From positions 1 to 35,561 of the forward strand of contig JAEXLD010000025.1 of assembly GCA_023445445.1 (NCBI GenBank): DNA of 35,561 nt, written 5' to 3'. The DNA comes from Bacillota bacterium (lineage in GTDB: Bacteria; Bacillota; Clostridia; Clostridiales; Clostridiaceae). The translations under genes and the position numbers were made by a program. Below, piece by piece: positions 15,719 through 23,620 of the stretch. How positions within the stretch are numbered: the stretch's first letter is position 1; each line of letters starts with the position of its first letter. The notes under the pieces were generated by a model. The model worked only from the letters and a program-made list of their open reading frames with translations. It had not been told where the DNA came from and made no database searches.

Positions 15719-15758
15719 AAAGTAGATTTAAACTAAATTAGTTTAAATCTACTTTTTT
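15719..15758 (+). terminator. Terminator of the BFD-type gene
   Basis: A perfect 15-bp stem (15720-15734 with 15740-15754) with a five-base loop, then TTTT. The flanking A-run on the left would allow some function in the opposite direction too. Confidence 0.9.
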
Positions 15759-15783
15759 GTTAAAATGATTTTTTATGAATGAA

Positions 15784-15827
15784 AATGAATGTTTTTAAAA
15801 AATAAATGAAAATAAATGAATGTTTTT
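15784..15827 (+). promoter_or_regulatory. Candidate FruR operator: two 13-bp direct repeats
   Basis: AATGAATGTTTTT occurs at 15784-15796 and again at 15815-15827, with start-to-start distance 31 bases, close to three helical turns. A partial copy (TGAATG) precedes the first. They lie directly upstream of the fru operon promoter. DeoR-family repressors often bind short direct repeats, so these are the best candidates for autoregulation by the first gene product. Confidence 0.5.
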
Positions 15828-15839
15828 GAAAGAAAAATA

Positions 15840-15868
15840 TTGAAATGCTTTTCAAAAGGTAGTATTAT
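15840..15868 (+). promoter_or_regulatory. Promoter of the fructose operon
   Basis: TTGAAA (15840-15845) and TATTAT (15863-15868) are 17 bases apart and lie about 20 bases before the first start codon, just after the direct repeats. Confidence 0.6.
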
Positions 15869-15888
15869 TTTATCAAGGAGTGGTTTTT

Positions 15889-16641
15889 ATGTTAACAGAA
15901 GAAAGACAAAAGCTAATATTAGAGGAGCTTAACAAAAATTCGGTAGTATATGTTAGTGAGCTAGTGAAAATATTAGATGCTTCAGAATCAACAGTTAGAA
16001 GGGACTTAAATTCATTAAATGCAGAAGGAAAACTGAAAAAGGTTCATGGAGGAGCTACTTTAGTTGAAAAGGAGTTTAATACCAAGGATGATGATATATC
16101 AATAAGAGAAAATTTAAATATGGAAGATAAGGCTATAATTGCAAAATATGCAGCTAGCTTAGTAAGTAAACATGACTTTGTTTATATAGATTCAGGAACA
16201 ACTACAAATTTAATGATAGATTATTTAGAAGAAAAAAATGCAGTATATGTAACTAATGGAATAAACCAAGCTAAAAGACTAATTAGTAAGGGATTCACAA
16301 CTTATATAATTGCAGGAGAAATAAAAACATCTACTGAAGCAATAGTGGGAATAGAAGCAATAAATAGTCTTAAAAGATATAATTTCACTAAAGGATTTTT
16401 TGGAACTAATGGAATTTCTGAATATAGAGGCTTTACAACTCCAGATATTAAAGAAGCTTTAGTTAAAGAAGAAGCTATTAAAAGGACTAGAAATCCTTAT
16501 ATTCTTTCAGACAAGACAAAGTTTAATGAAATAAGTTCTATTACATTTGCAGAGATAGATGAAGCAGTAATAATTACTAATGAATTAGAAGATACTAGAT
16601 ATTATGAAAAAACTGAAATAGTGGAGGTCTCAAAATTATGA
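15889..16641 (+). CDS. fruR: DeoR-family transcriptional repressor of the fructose operon
   Basis: 250 residues from the ATG at 15889, with AAGGAG eight bases upstream. The DeoR helix-turn-helix is E-R-Q-K-L-I-L-E-E-L then S-E-S-T-V-R-R-D-L-N-S-L and K-V-H-G-G-A at about 5-58. The rest is the DeoRC sensor domain, with D-S-G-T-T-T-N (about 101-107) forming the sugar-phosphate loop and G-T-N-G-I-S near 170. By analogy with other FruR proteins, the inducer should be fructose 1-phosphate or a related ester. Its last codons overlap the start of fruK (ATGA), so regulator and enzyme are translationally coupled and the operon is probably autoregulated. Confidence 0.9.
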   Translation: MLTEERQKLILEELNKNSVVYVSELVKILDASESTVRRDLNSLNAEGKLKKVHGGATLVEKEFNTKDDDISIRENLNMEDKAIIAKYAASLVSKHDFVYIDSGTTTNLMIDYLEEKNAVYVTNGINQAKRLISKGFTTYIIAGEIKTSTEAIVGIEAINSLKRYNFTKGFFGTNGISEYRGFTTPDIKEALVKEEAIKRTRNPYILSDKTKFNEISSITFAEIDEAVIITNELEDTRYYEKTEIVEVSKL

Positions 16642-17543
16642 TATATACTATAACATTTAATCCAGCTCTTGATTATATAGTAAGGGTTGATGACTTTAAG
16701 ATAGGAGAAGTTAATAGAACATCCTATGAAGAAGTATATGCAGGAGGGAAAGGAATTAATGTATCTATAGTGTTAAATAATTTGAATGTAGAAAACATAG
16801 CACTTGGATTTATAGCAGGGTTTACAGGAGAAGAAATTCAAAATAGAGTAAAGAAAATGGGCTGCAAAACAGATTTTATAAAACTTAATAGTGGAATGTC
16901 TAGAATAAATGTTAAATTAAAATCTAATGAAGAATCAGAAATAAATGGTCAGGGTCCAAACATTAATAAGGATGATTTATATAAATTATATGAAAAATTA
17001 GATTTATTGAAAGAAGGTGATATCTTAGTTCTAGCAGGAAGCATTCCAAGTACCCTTCCAGAAAATATATATGAAATAATCATGGAAAGGTTATCTAATA
17101 AGGGAATAAAAATTATAGTAGATGCAACAAAAGATTTATTATTAAATGTTTTAAAATATAAGCCATTTTTAATAAAGCCTAATCATCATGAATTAGGGGA
17201 ATTATTTAATATTAAGATTAAAACTGATGATGAAATAATACTTTATGCTAAAAAGCTTAAGGAGATGGGAGCTAGGAATGTATTAATTTCTATGGCTGGG
17301 GATGGAGCTATATTTATAACTGAAGATAACAAAGTTATAAAATCACAGGTTCCAAAAGGAAAACTAGTTAATTCTGTAGGTGCAGGGGATTCCATGGTAG
17401 GGGGCTTTATTGCTGGCTACTTAAATAACAGAGATTTAAATGAAGCCTTTAAAATTGGAGTTGCAACAGGAAGCGCAAGTGCCTTTTCAGAAGGACTAGC
17501 AACTAAAGATAAGGTTTATGAATTATTAAAAGAAATATTATAG
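16638..17543 (+). CDS. fruK: 1-phosphofructokinase
   Basis: 301 residues of the PfkB (ribokinase) family. It phosphorylates fructose 1-phosphate, made by the PTS transporter encoded next, to fructose 1,6-bisphosphate. The N-terminal T-F-N-P-A-L-D-Y and the glycine-rich G-G-K-G-I-N-V motif (about 37-43) bind substrate. The C-terminal signature V-N-S-V-G-A-G-D-S-M puts the catalytic base at D251. The start overlaps the repressor stop (ATGA), with GGAGG ten bases upstream; fruA begins 15 bases after the stop. Tagatose-6-phosphate kinase (LacC) is a close relative, but the fruR-fruK-fruA context makes 1-phosphofructokinase the better call. Confidence 0.95.
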   Translation: MIYTITFNPALDYIVRVDDFKIGEVNRTSYEEVYAGGKGINVSIVLNNLNVENIALGFIAGFTGEEIQNRVKKMGCKTDFIKLNSGMSRINVKLKSNEESEINGQGPNINKDDLYKLYEKLDLLKEGDILVLAGSIPSTLPENIYEIIMERLSNKGIKIIVDATKDLLLNVLKYKPFLIKPNHHELGELFNIKIKTDDEIILYAKKLKEMGARNVLISMAGDGAIFITEDNKVIKSQVPKGKLVNSVGAGDSMVGGFIAGYLNNRDLNEAFKIGVATGSASAFSEGLATKDKVYELLKEIL

Positions 17544-17558
17544 TTTGGAGGATGAATT

Positions 17559-19433
17559 ATGAAAATTACAGATTTACTAAGTAAAAAATCTATAGCTATA
17601 AATCCAAAGATAAATTCAAAAGTAGATGCTATAAATAAATTAGTTGATTTAATGAATGAATCAGGAAATTTAAATGATAAAGATGAGTATAAAAAGGCAG
17701 TTTTAGCTAGGGAAGAACTTAGTACTACTGGTATTGGCGATGGAATTGCTATACCCCATGCTAAAACAAAAGCAGTTAAGGATGCTGGTTTAGCAGCTAT
17801 GGTAGTTAATGAAGGTGTAGATTATGATTCTTTAGATGGAAATCCAGCAAAAATCTTCTTTTTAATAGCAGCTCCAGATGGAGAAAATAACTTACACTTA
17901 GAAGTTTTAGCAAGACTTTCAACTATGCTAATGGATGAAAATTTCAGAAATGCTTTAGAAGGTTCTAAGACAGCAGAAGAATTTATTAAATTAATTGATG
18001 AATTTGAAAATAAAAAAGTTAATAAGGTGAAAGAAGAAAGTAAAGATGGATATAGAGTATTAGCTGTAACAGCATGTCCTACTGGAATTGCTCATACTTA
18101 TATGGCTGCTGAAAGCCTAGAAGAAAAGGCAAAGGAAATGGGAGTTTCAATAAAGGTAGAAACAGACGGTTCAGGTGGAGCTAAAAATGTACTAACTGCT
18201 AAAGAAATAGAAGAAGCAGAATGTATAATAGTGGCAGCAGATAAAAAGGTTGAAATGGCAAGATTCAATGGAAAGAAAGTTATTCAAACTAAAGTTGCTA
18301 ATGGAATTCACAAATCAGAAGAGTTAATTAATAGAGCAATATCAGGAGATGCTCCTATTTATAATCATAATGGTTCTAAAGATATAGAAAATAGTGATTC
18401 AGAAGAAAATGAAAGTATAGGACGTCAAATATATAAGCACCTTATGAATGGAGTATCACATATGCTTCCATTTGTAATTGGTGGTGGTATACTAATTGCT
18501 TTAGCATTTTTATTTGATGATTATAGTATAGATCCTGCAAATTTTGGGATGAATACACCATTTGCAGCTTTCTTAAAAACTGTAGGTGGAACAGCTTTTG
18601 ATTTTATGTTACCAATATTAGCTGGATATATTGCTATGAGTATAGGTGATAGACCAGCTCTTGCAGTAGGGTTTGTAGGTGGAATGCTTGCAAATAAGGG
18701 CGGATCAGGATTCTTAGGTGCACTGCTTGCAGGTTTTATAGCTGGATATTTAATACTAGGTCTAAAGAAGTTATTTGAAAAGCTTCCAAATAGCTTAGAA
18801 GGATTAAAACCAGTACTATTATATCCTTTCTTTGGTATATTAATTATAGGCGCAATAATAATTTTTGTAATTAACCCACCAGTTGCTTCATTAAATAATG
18901 GAATTACTAATCTTTTAAATAATATGGGAGAAAGTAGTAGAATATTACTTGGAGCACTTTTAGGAGGAATGATGGCATTTGATATGGGTGGTCCTTTAAA
19001 TAAGGCAGCTTATGTATTTGGTACAGCATCATTAGCAAATGGTCAATTTGAATTTATGGCAGCAGTTATGGTTGGTGGTATGGTTCCTCCATTAGCTATA
19101 GCATTATGTACTACATTCTTTAAAAGAAAATTTACTAAAAAGGAAAGACAATCAGCAGTTACTAATTATGTAATGGGATTATCCTTTATAACTGAAGGTG
19201 CAATACCTTTTGCAGCATCAGATCCATTAAGAGTAATACCTTCTTGTGTAATAGGATCAGCAATATCAGGAGCACTGTCAATGTATTTTGGCTGTCAACT
19301 TAGAGCGCCTCATGGTGGAATCTTTGTCTTACCAGTTATAAGTAATCCTCTTGGATACTTTATAGCTTTAGTAGTAGGGTCAGTAGTAGGAATGGCAATT
19401 CTAGCTGTATTAAAGAAAAATAAATATGAGTAA
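17559..19433 (+). CDS. fruA: Fructose PTS transporter, fused EIIA-EIIB-EIIC
   Basis: 624 residues. EIIA (about 1-145) carries the phosphorylated histidine H67 in G-I-A-I-P-H-A-K-T. EIIB (about 168-265) carries the phosphocysteine C173 in V-T-A-C-P-T-G-I-A-H-T-Y. EIIC (about 290-620) is a multi-spanning membrane domain, with M-L-P-F-V-I-G-G-G at its start and I-T-E-G-A-I-P-F-A-A-S-D-P near 540. The protein imports fructose while phosphorylating it at C1, using phosphate from HPr. All three parts are present in the order common in Firmicutes, with no break. It is the third gene of the fru operon and is followed by a strong terminator. Related mannose- or fructose-type substrates cannot be excluded from sequence alone. 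Confidence 0.96.
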   Translation: MKITDLLSKKSIAINPKINSKVDAINKLVDLMNESGNLNDKDEYKKAVLAREELSTTGIGDGIAIPHAKTKAVKDAGLAAMVVNEGVDYDSLDGNPAKIFFLIAAPDGENNLHLEVLARLSTMLMDENFRNALEGSKTAEEFIKLIDEFENKKVNKVKEESKDGYRVLAVTACPTGIAHTYMAAESLEEKAKEMGVSIKVETDGSGGAKNVLTAKEIEEAECIIVAADKKVEMARFNGKKVIQTKVANGIHKSEELINRAISGDAPIYNHNGSKDIENSDSEENESIGRQIYKHLMNGVSHMLPFVIGGGILIALAFLFDDYSIDPANFGMNTPFAAFLKTVGGTAFDFMLPILAGYIAMSIGDRPALAVGFVGGMLANKGGSGFLGALLAGFIAGYLILGLKKLFEKLPNSLEGLKPVLLYPFFGILIIGAIIIFVINPPVASLNNGITNLLNNMGESSRILLGALLGGMMAFDMGGPLNKAAYVFGTASLANGQFEFMAAVMVGGMVPPLAIALCTTFFKRKFTKKERQSAVTNYVMGLSFITEGAIPFAASDPLRVIPSCVIGSAISGALSMYFGCQLRAPHGGIFVLPVISNPLGYFIALVVGSVVGMAILAVLKKNKYE

Positions 19434-19437
19434 ATAA

Positions 19438-19470
19438 AAAAAAGCCATAAGATATACTTATGGCTTTTTT
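19438..19470 (+). terminator. Terminator of the fructose operon
   Basis: AAAAGCCATAAG and CTTATGGCTTTT form a perfect 12-bp stem with a five-base loop followed by TT, preceded by an A-run. Confidence 0.92.
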
Positions 19471-19552
19471 ATACAAAAAGACAGAAAAGTCCAAAAAATT
19501 AATGAAAATGGAGGAATTATCAGATAATTCTTATTATTAAATGGTTAAGCCT

Positions 19553-19581
19553 TTGATAAAAAAAAAAATATGTAATATAAT
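19553..19581 (+). promoter_or_regulatory. Promoter of the rubrerythrin gene
   Basis: TTGATA (19553-19558) and a perfect TATAAT (19576-19581) are 17 bases apart, with a spacer that is almost entirely adenine. It lies 45 bases before the start codon. I did not find a clear PerR box around it. Confidence 0.65.
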
Positions 19582-19625
19582 GTATTTATAGAAAATTTTA
19601 AAAATTTATAGGAGTGTGGTAAATT

Positions 19626-20213
19626 ATGAAGAGTTTAAAGGGAACTAAAACTGCTGAAAATTTAATGAAATCTTTCGCTGGGGAATGTCAAGCAAGAACA
19701 AGATATACTTATTATGCTAGCGTAGCTAAAAAAGAAGGTTATGTTCAAATTTCAAACATATTTATGGAAACTGCTGAACAAGAAAAGGAACATGCAAAGA
19801 GATTCTATAAATTCTTAAAAGATGAGTTTGCTGGAGAAGAAATAGTAATAAATGCTGGATATCCGGTAGCGTTATATGATGATACTGCTAGTAATCTAAG
19901 AGCAGCTGCAGCAGGAGAAAATGAAGAATGGACTCAACTTTATCCAGAATTCGCAAGAGTTGCAAGGGAAGAAGGTTTTCCAGGTATAGCTGTTGCATAT
20001 GAAAGAATAATTGAAGTAGAAAATATGCATGAAAGAAGATATAATAAATTACTTAAGAATGTAGAAGAAGGACAAGTATTCAAGAAAGACGAAGTAGTTT
20101 TATGGAAATGTGGTAATTGTGGATTCATATTTGAAGGAGCTGAAGCACCAGAAGTATGTCCAGCATGCTTACATCCAAAATCATACTTTGAAGTATTTAG
20201 TGAAAACTATTAA
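19626..20213 (+). CDS. rbr: Rubrerythrin
   Basis: 195 residues, the standard length. The N-terminal four-helix domain holds the di-iron site: E20 in F-A-G-E-C, E53 and H56 in E-Q-E-K-E-H, and later carboxylates including those in I-E-V-E-N-M-H-E-R-R-Y. The C-terminal rubredoxin domain binds one iron through C162, C165, C178 and C181. The enzyme reduces hydrogen peroxide in the cytoplasm of anaerobes with electrons from NAD(P)H via rubredoxin-type partners. The ATG follows GGAGTG by about nine bases. Monocistronic with its own promoter and a downstream terminator. It complements the hemerythrin gene as part of oxygen defence. Confidence 0.97.
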   Translation: MKSLKGTKTAENLMKSFAGECQARTRYTYYASVAKKEGYVQISNIFMETAEQEKEHAKRFYKFLKDEFAGEEIVINAGYPVALYDDTASNLRAAAAGENEEWTQLYPEFARVAREEGFPGIAVAYERIIEVENMHERRYNKLLKNVEEGQVFKKDEVVLWKCGNCGFIFEGAEAPEVCPACLHPKSYFEVFSENY

Positions 20214-20282
20214 TATAAAAAAGAGACTGTTTTAAACTTACACCTATGGCAAGGACAGTGTGAAAGATAATTATGAATAAAG

Positions 20283-20320
20283 AAGATGATTTCTGTAGTG
20301 AACAGGAATCGTCTTTTTTT
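20283..20320 (+). terminator. Terminator after rubrerythrin
   Basis: AAGATGATTTCTGT pairs with ACAGGAATCGTCTT over 14 bp with two G-U pairs and a five-base loop, then TTTTT. The 68 bases between the rbr stop and this hairpin contain A-run GAGACTGTTTTAAA, which resembles the IS and terminator family motif in this window, but no gene. Confidence 0.85.
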
Positions 20321-20392
20321 GATTCAATTTATATCTATAGTTATTATGATAATGTATAATTAGCTTATAAAGAAAACTGAGAGGGGAATTTT

Positions 20393-22042
20393 ATGTTTAA
20401 CTCCTTAAATAAAAAAGTTAAATTTATTTACATATTTTTAGGGATAATAATAGTTATTATTTGGTCATTAACAGCAGCTGGGGTATATATGACAAAAAAT
20501 TCTACAGATGGGTCAATAATAAATAGCTATAAGAGCATAGACTCAATAAAAAGTATGATAAATACAGTAAATAATCAAGAAAAGGCTATACTGATTTATC
20601 TTCAAGGAGATAAAGAAAAGGCAATTAATATATTTCATTTAAATGATGATGAATTTTATAAGTGGTTATATATTGCAAAGGCAAATGTTACACAGGATGA
20701 AGAAGCTAAATTACTAGAAAATCTTAACTATGAATACATAGAATTTAGTAAATTATTTTCTCTAATACAAGACCATAGCAATGGAGAGAATCATGATGAG
20801 TTAGTAAGTTTTTATAATGAAAAAATAGTACCACAAGTAGGGTTTGTTATTGATGATTTAAAGGGATTAGAGAAATTAAATGAGGATAATATTTTAATAG
20901 AAAAAGATACATTTCAAAGTAAAACAAGGGAAATTATATATTCTATTTCTTTATTCTTTTTACTTGTAGCTATTATATTTGGAGTAATTTGCTTTGTTCT
21001 AATAAATAAATATTTTTATGCAATTAATTTATTAGTATATTCATTAAATGACACAATAATATTATTAGATAAGGACTATAGAATTAAATTTATCAATAAA
21101 AATGGAATGAAGTTGTTTCAAATAAAGGATAAAGATTATAAAAGAAAATATTTTTTAGATTTAATTAATTTGCCTGAAATATATAATTTAATTCAAGAGT
21201 ATGAAATAAGTAAGGAAAATAATAAAGTCATAGAAGTTATTTATAAAAATAAAAGACTGTTTCTTAAAGTAGATATTTCTTCAAATAGAGAAGGAAATAG
21301 AAAAAACAATGGAATATTATTAGTTATTAAGGATACCACAGATTTAATAGAATCAGAAGCAGCTAATAGAAATTTAATTTATACTATATCGCATGAATTA
21401 AAAACGCCATTAACATCATTGATGATGGGGATAGGACTTATTAATAATGAAAGTATTGGAGAATTAAATTCTAAACAAAAAGATATAGTTGATACCATAG
21501 AAGAGGATGTTCAGAATCTAAATGAACTAGTATCAGATTTATTGAAGGTATATGAAATACAATCAAATAAAAATAGTTTAAGAAAAAAAAGCTATGATGT
21601 AAGCAAAATTATAATGGAGTCTTTTTCTAATTTTGAATTTCAAGCAAAAGAAAAAAAGGTAGCTTTAGAAGTTAATTTAAATTCTAAATTACCTTATGTA
21701 ATGATAGATAATGAAAAGATAAAATGGGTTTTAAATAATTTAATTTCTAATGCTATAAGGTATACTGAAAATGGCGTTGTAAAAATAATTGCTAGCTATG
21801 ATAAAGAAAAGATATTTGTATCTGTGATTGATACTGGAAGAGGAATTCCAGAAGAATATTTAAATAAAATATTTGAAAGATTTGTTAGGGTTGAAGGCTT
21901 TGATATACCTCAAGAAAGCACTGGATTAGGACTTGCTATCGCTAAAGAAATAGTAGAAATACATGGTGGAGAAATTTGGTGCGAAAGCAAGGTAGGATTA
22001 GGAAGTAAGTTTACTTTTACACTTCCATTAGAGAAAATTTAA
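20393..22042 (+). CDS. Membrane sensor histidine kinase with PAS domain
   Basis: 549 residues. TM1 is at about 12-34 and TM2 at about 182-206; between them lies an extracellular sensor region of about 145 residues, probably helical. No HAMP domain is obvious after TM2. Instead there is a PAS-like domain at about 215-315 (D-T-I-I-L-L-D-K-D-Y-R-I). The HisKA box T-I-S-H-E-L-K-T-P-L has its phosphorylated histidine at H334. The ATPase domain has N-N-L-I-S-N-A-I-R-Y (N box), D-T-G-R-G-I-P, F-E-R-F and G-L-G-L-A-I-A. The architecture resembles NtrY/KinB-type kinases. The partner response regulator starts 18 bases downstream. The signal is unknown. Confidence 0.92.
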   Translation: MFNSLNKKVKFIYIFLGIIIVIIWSLTAAGVYMTKNSTDGSIINSYKSIDSIKSMINTVNNQEKAILIYLQGDKEKAINIFHLNDDEFYKWLYIAKANVTQDEEAKLLENLNYEYIEFSKLFSLIQDHSNGENHDELVSFYNEKIVPQVGFVIDDLKGLEKLNEDNILIEKDTFQSKTREIIYSISLFFLLVAIIFGVICFVLINKYFYAINLLVYSLNDTIILLDKDYRIKFINKNGMKLFQIKDKDYKRKYFLDLINLPEIYNLIQEYEISKENNKVIEVIYKNKRLFLKVDISSNREGNRKNNGILLVIKDTTDLIESEAANRNLIYTISHELKTPLTSLMMGIGLINNESIGELNSKQKDIVDTIEEDVQNLNELVSDLLKVYEIQSNKNSLRKKSYDVSKIIMESFSNFEFQAKEKKVALEVNLNSKLPYVMIDNEKIKWVLNNLISNAIRYTENGVVKIIASYDKEKIFVSVIDTGRGIPEEYLNKIFERFVRVEGFDIPQESTGLGLAIAKEIVEIHGGEIWCESKVGLGSKFTFTLPLEKI

Positions 22043-22060
22043 AAATTAGGAGTTGAGGTT

Positions 22061-22648
22061 ATGAAAAGAGTTCTAGTAATAGATGACACTAAGAATATTA
22101 GAAATTTATTAAGTACTTGTCTGGAGATAAGAGGTTATAATGTAATTACAGCAGATAATGGAGCAGAAGCATTAAGAATTGTAAAAAACAAGGATATAGA
22201 TATTAATTTAATATTTTTAGATATTAGAATGCCTGGAATAAGTGGCACAGAGATTTTAAAAATCATAAAGGAAGAAAGAGAAAACTGTCCAGTCATAATA
22301 ATGACTGCTTTTGCAACAGTTAAGAATGCAATTGAATGTACAAAGCTAGGTGCATTAGTATATCTTCAAAAGCCTTTTTCAACTGATAGGATAAATAGTG
22401 TTCTAGCTGAGATTGAAGATAAAATAGATAATAATATTAAAGATAAGCAAGAGAATAATTTAATAGATGAAGTAAAATTTTTATTAGAAAATGAAGAAAA
22501 TGCTATGGAAGCACATAGATTACTTAAAAAAGCTATAGCAGTTGATCCATATAATAAAGAAATATATTTATTAATTAGTAAAGTTAATAAGATTTTGGGA
22601 AAAGAAGAAGAAGCAGAAAGGTTTAATAAAATTTACAAGCTTTTTTAA
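22061..22648 (+). CDS. Response regulator with non-DNA-binding helical (TPR-like) tail
   Basis: 195 residues. The receiver domain (1-118) is complete: acidic pair D8/D9, phospho-acceptor D54 in F-L-D-I-R-M-P-G, a threonine in I-I-M-T-A-F and a lysine in L-Q-K-P-F. The remaining 75 residues contain no helix-turn-helix, AAA+ or GGDEF domain. They contain A-H-R-L-L-K-K-A-I-A-V-D-P-Y-N-K-E-I-Y and G-K-E-E-E-A-E-R-F, which look like one to two tetratricopeptide repeats. Output is therefore probably by protein-protein contact. It is encoded 18 bases after the histidine kinase with its own GGAG site, so the two form a two-component pair. Confidence 0.88.
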   Translation: MKRVLVIDDTKNIRNLLSTCLEIRGYNVITADNGAEALRIVKNKDIDINLIFLDIRMPGISGTEILKIIKEERENCPVIIMTAFATVKNAIECTKLGALVYLQKPFSTDRINSVLAEIEDKIDNNIKDKQENNLIDEVKFLLENEENAMEAHRLLKKAIAVDPYNKEIYLLISKVNKILGKEEEAERFNKIYKLF

Positions 22649-22743
22649 ATATATAGATTTAATTATAGAAATGTTTTAAAATTGTGAAAACTAAGATATA
22701 ATAAAGTAGTTGGAGTTTTTATAAAATTAGGAGGGTAGTAATT

Positions 22744-23184
22744 ATGTTTTTAAATGAATTAAACAAAGAAGAATCAATCTGTTTTTTAAACTTAGTTTCG
22801 ATTTTCACTAAAGTTGATAATAAATTTGCAAGAGAAGAAAAAGTACTAGTTGATGAATATAAAGAAGAATTAGGAATAAGTAATGATGTCGTTACAAATA
22901 TAGAATATGAGGATATAATAAAAAAATTAAGTAATTCATCAGATAGATCTAAGCTAATTATATATTTTGAGTTAGTAGGATTAGCTTTAGTTGATGGGGA
23001 TTATGAGGATCAAGAAGTAGATTTTTTAGAAAGAATAGCAAGTGAATTTAAGGTATCAAGAGCAAAAAGATTTGCTATAGCAAATTACTTTTACAATTTC
23101 ACAGATGTCTACAAGTTTACTACAGTAAATGCAGACAATAATATTCAGCTTTTAAGAGAACAAGCAGAAGCAATTATAAATTAA
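22744..23184 (+). CDS. TerB-like helical protein
   Basis: 146 residues, all alpha. The pattern F-L-N-L-V-S-I-F-T-K-V-D-N-K-F-A-R-E-E and later L-V-G-L-A-L-V-D-G-D-Y-E-D-Q-E, two related acidic helix-turn motifs about 70 residues apart, fits the TerB/DjlA-N fold, which may bind divalent metals at such acidic positions. No membrane segment or signal peptide is visible, so it is cytoplasmic. Family members occur in tellurite resistance loci and as co-chaperone domains, but most stand-alone clostridial copies have no assigned role. It starts 95 bases after the response regulator in the same direction; AGGAGGG lies about nine bases before the ATG. A link to the kinase pair is possible but unproven. 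Confidence 0.6.
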   Translation: MFLNELNKEESICFLNLVSIFTKVDNKFAREEKVLVDEYKEELGISNDVVTNIEYEDIIKKLSNSSDRSKLIIYFELVGLALVDGDYEDQEVDFLERIASEFKVSRAKRFAIANYFYNFTDVYKFTTVNADNNIQLLREQAEAIIN

Positions 23185-23205
23185 TAATAAAGTAAGCTTT
23201 TATAT

Positions 23206-23239
23206 AAATAAGGGAGTTAATGGCTGCCTTATTTTTTTA
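23206..23239 (+). terminator. Terminator after the TerB-like gene
   Basis: AAATAAGG (23206-23213) and CCTTATTT (23227-23234) form an 8-bp stem with a 13-base loop that includes a GC pair or two, followed by TTTTT. Confidence 0.75.
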
Positions 23240-23283
23240 TTGAAATTTTACAAATAGTTTACTTTTGTACCAAAGGAGATTTG

Positions 23284-23312
23284 TTGAAAAAGGAATATAT
23301 ATTATGTAAAAT
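23284..23312 (+). promoter_or_regulatory. Candidate promoter of the small membrane protein gene
   Basis: TTGAAA (23284-23289) and TAAAAT (23307-23312) are 17 bases apart, 47 bases before the small ORF at 23360. Confidence 0.5.
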
Positions 23313-23359
23313 ATATTTGGATTAAGGAAGTAGACAAATAAGGGAGATAAAAATAAATT

Positions 23360-23527
23360 ATGATAATAATATTATTATTAGTATCAGTATTTGCATCATT
23401 CAAATTAGCTGAAGAAAAAGAGCAAAATAAATTTATATGGGCAATAGCAACTGCTTTAATTGGACCATTTGTTTTAGGAATTCAGTATTTAGTTGCATGG
23501 TACAAATTTAAAAATTTAAAAATTTAA
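23360..23527 (+). CDS. Small two-helix membrane protein (55 residues)
   Basis: A 55-codon ORF too short for usual cut-offs. It encodes an N-terminal hydrophobic helix (about 2-16, M-I-I-I-L-L-L-V-S-V), a short charged loop (A-E-E-K-E-Q-N-K) and a second helix (about 25-48, with I-G-P-F-V-L-G-I-Q-Y), ending in K-F-K-N-L-K-I. The second helix is bounded by aromatic residues and followed by lysines, as in real membrane hairpins. AGGGAG lies 13 bases before the ATG, a little far. A promoter-like pair upstream and a hairpin terminator six bases after the stop support it as an independent gene. I do not recognise a family. Confidence 0.65.
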   Translation: MIIILLLVSVFASFKLAEEKEQNKFIWAIATALIGPFVLGIQYLVAWYKFKNLKI

Positions 23528-23532
23528 TTAAT

Positions 23533-23577
23533 AGCTGTATTAAAGAGTATGTTTAAGACTTTTTAATGCAGCTTTTT
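23533..23577 (+). terminator. Terminator after the small membrane protein gene
   Basis: AGCTGTATTAAA (23533-23544) pairs with TTTAATGCAGCT (23562-23573) over 12 bp with one G-U, followed by TTTTAAT. Confidence 0.75.
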
Positions 23578-23620
23578 AATGTAGCTTTATAGTTAATCTA
23601 TTCTTTATATGAAACTTAAT

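Noticed and set aside
20220..20262. Second mobile-element end after rubrerythrin
   Set aside because: GAGACTGTTTTAAA resembles the IS end but there is no second end or transposase; could be chance or a terminator relic.
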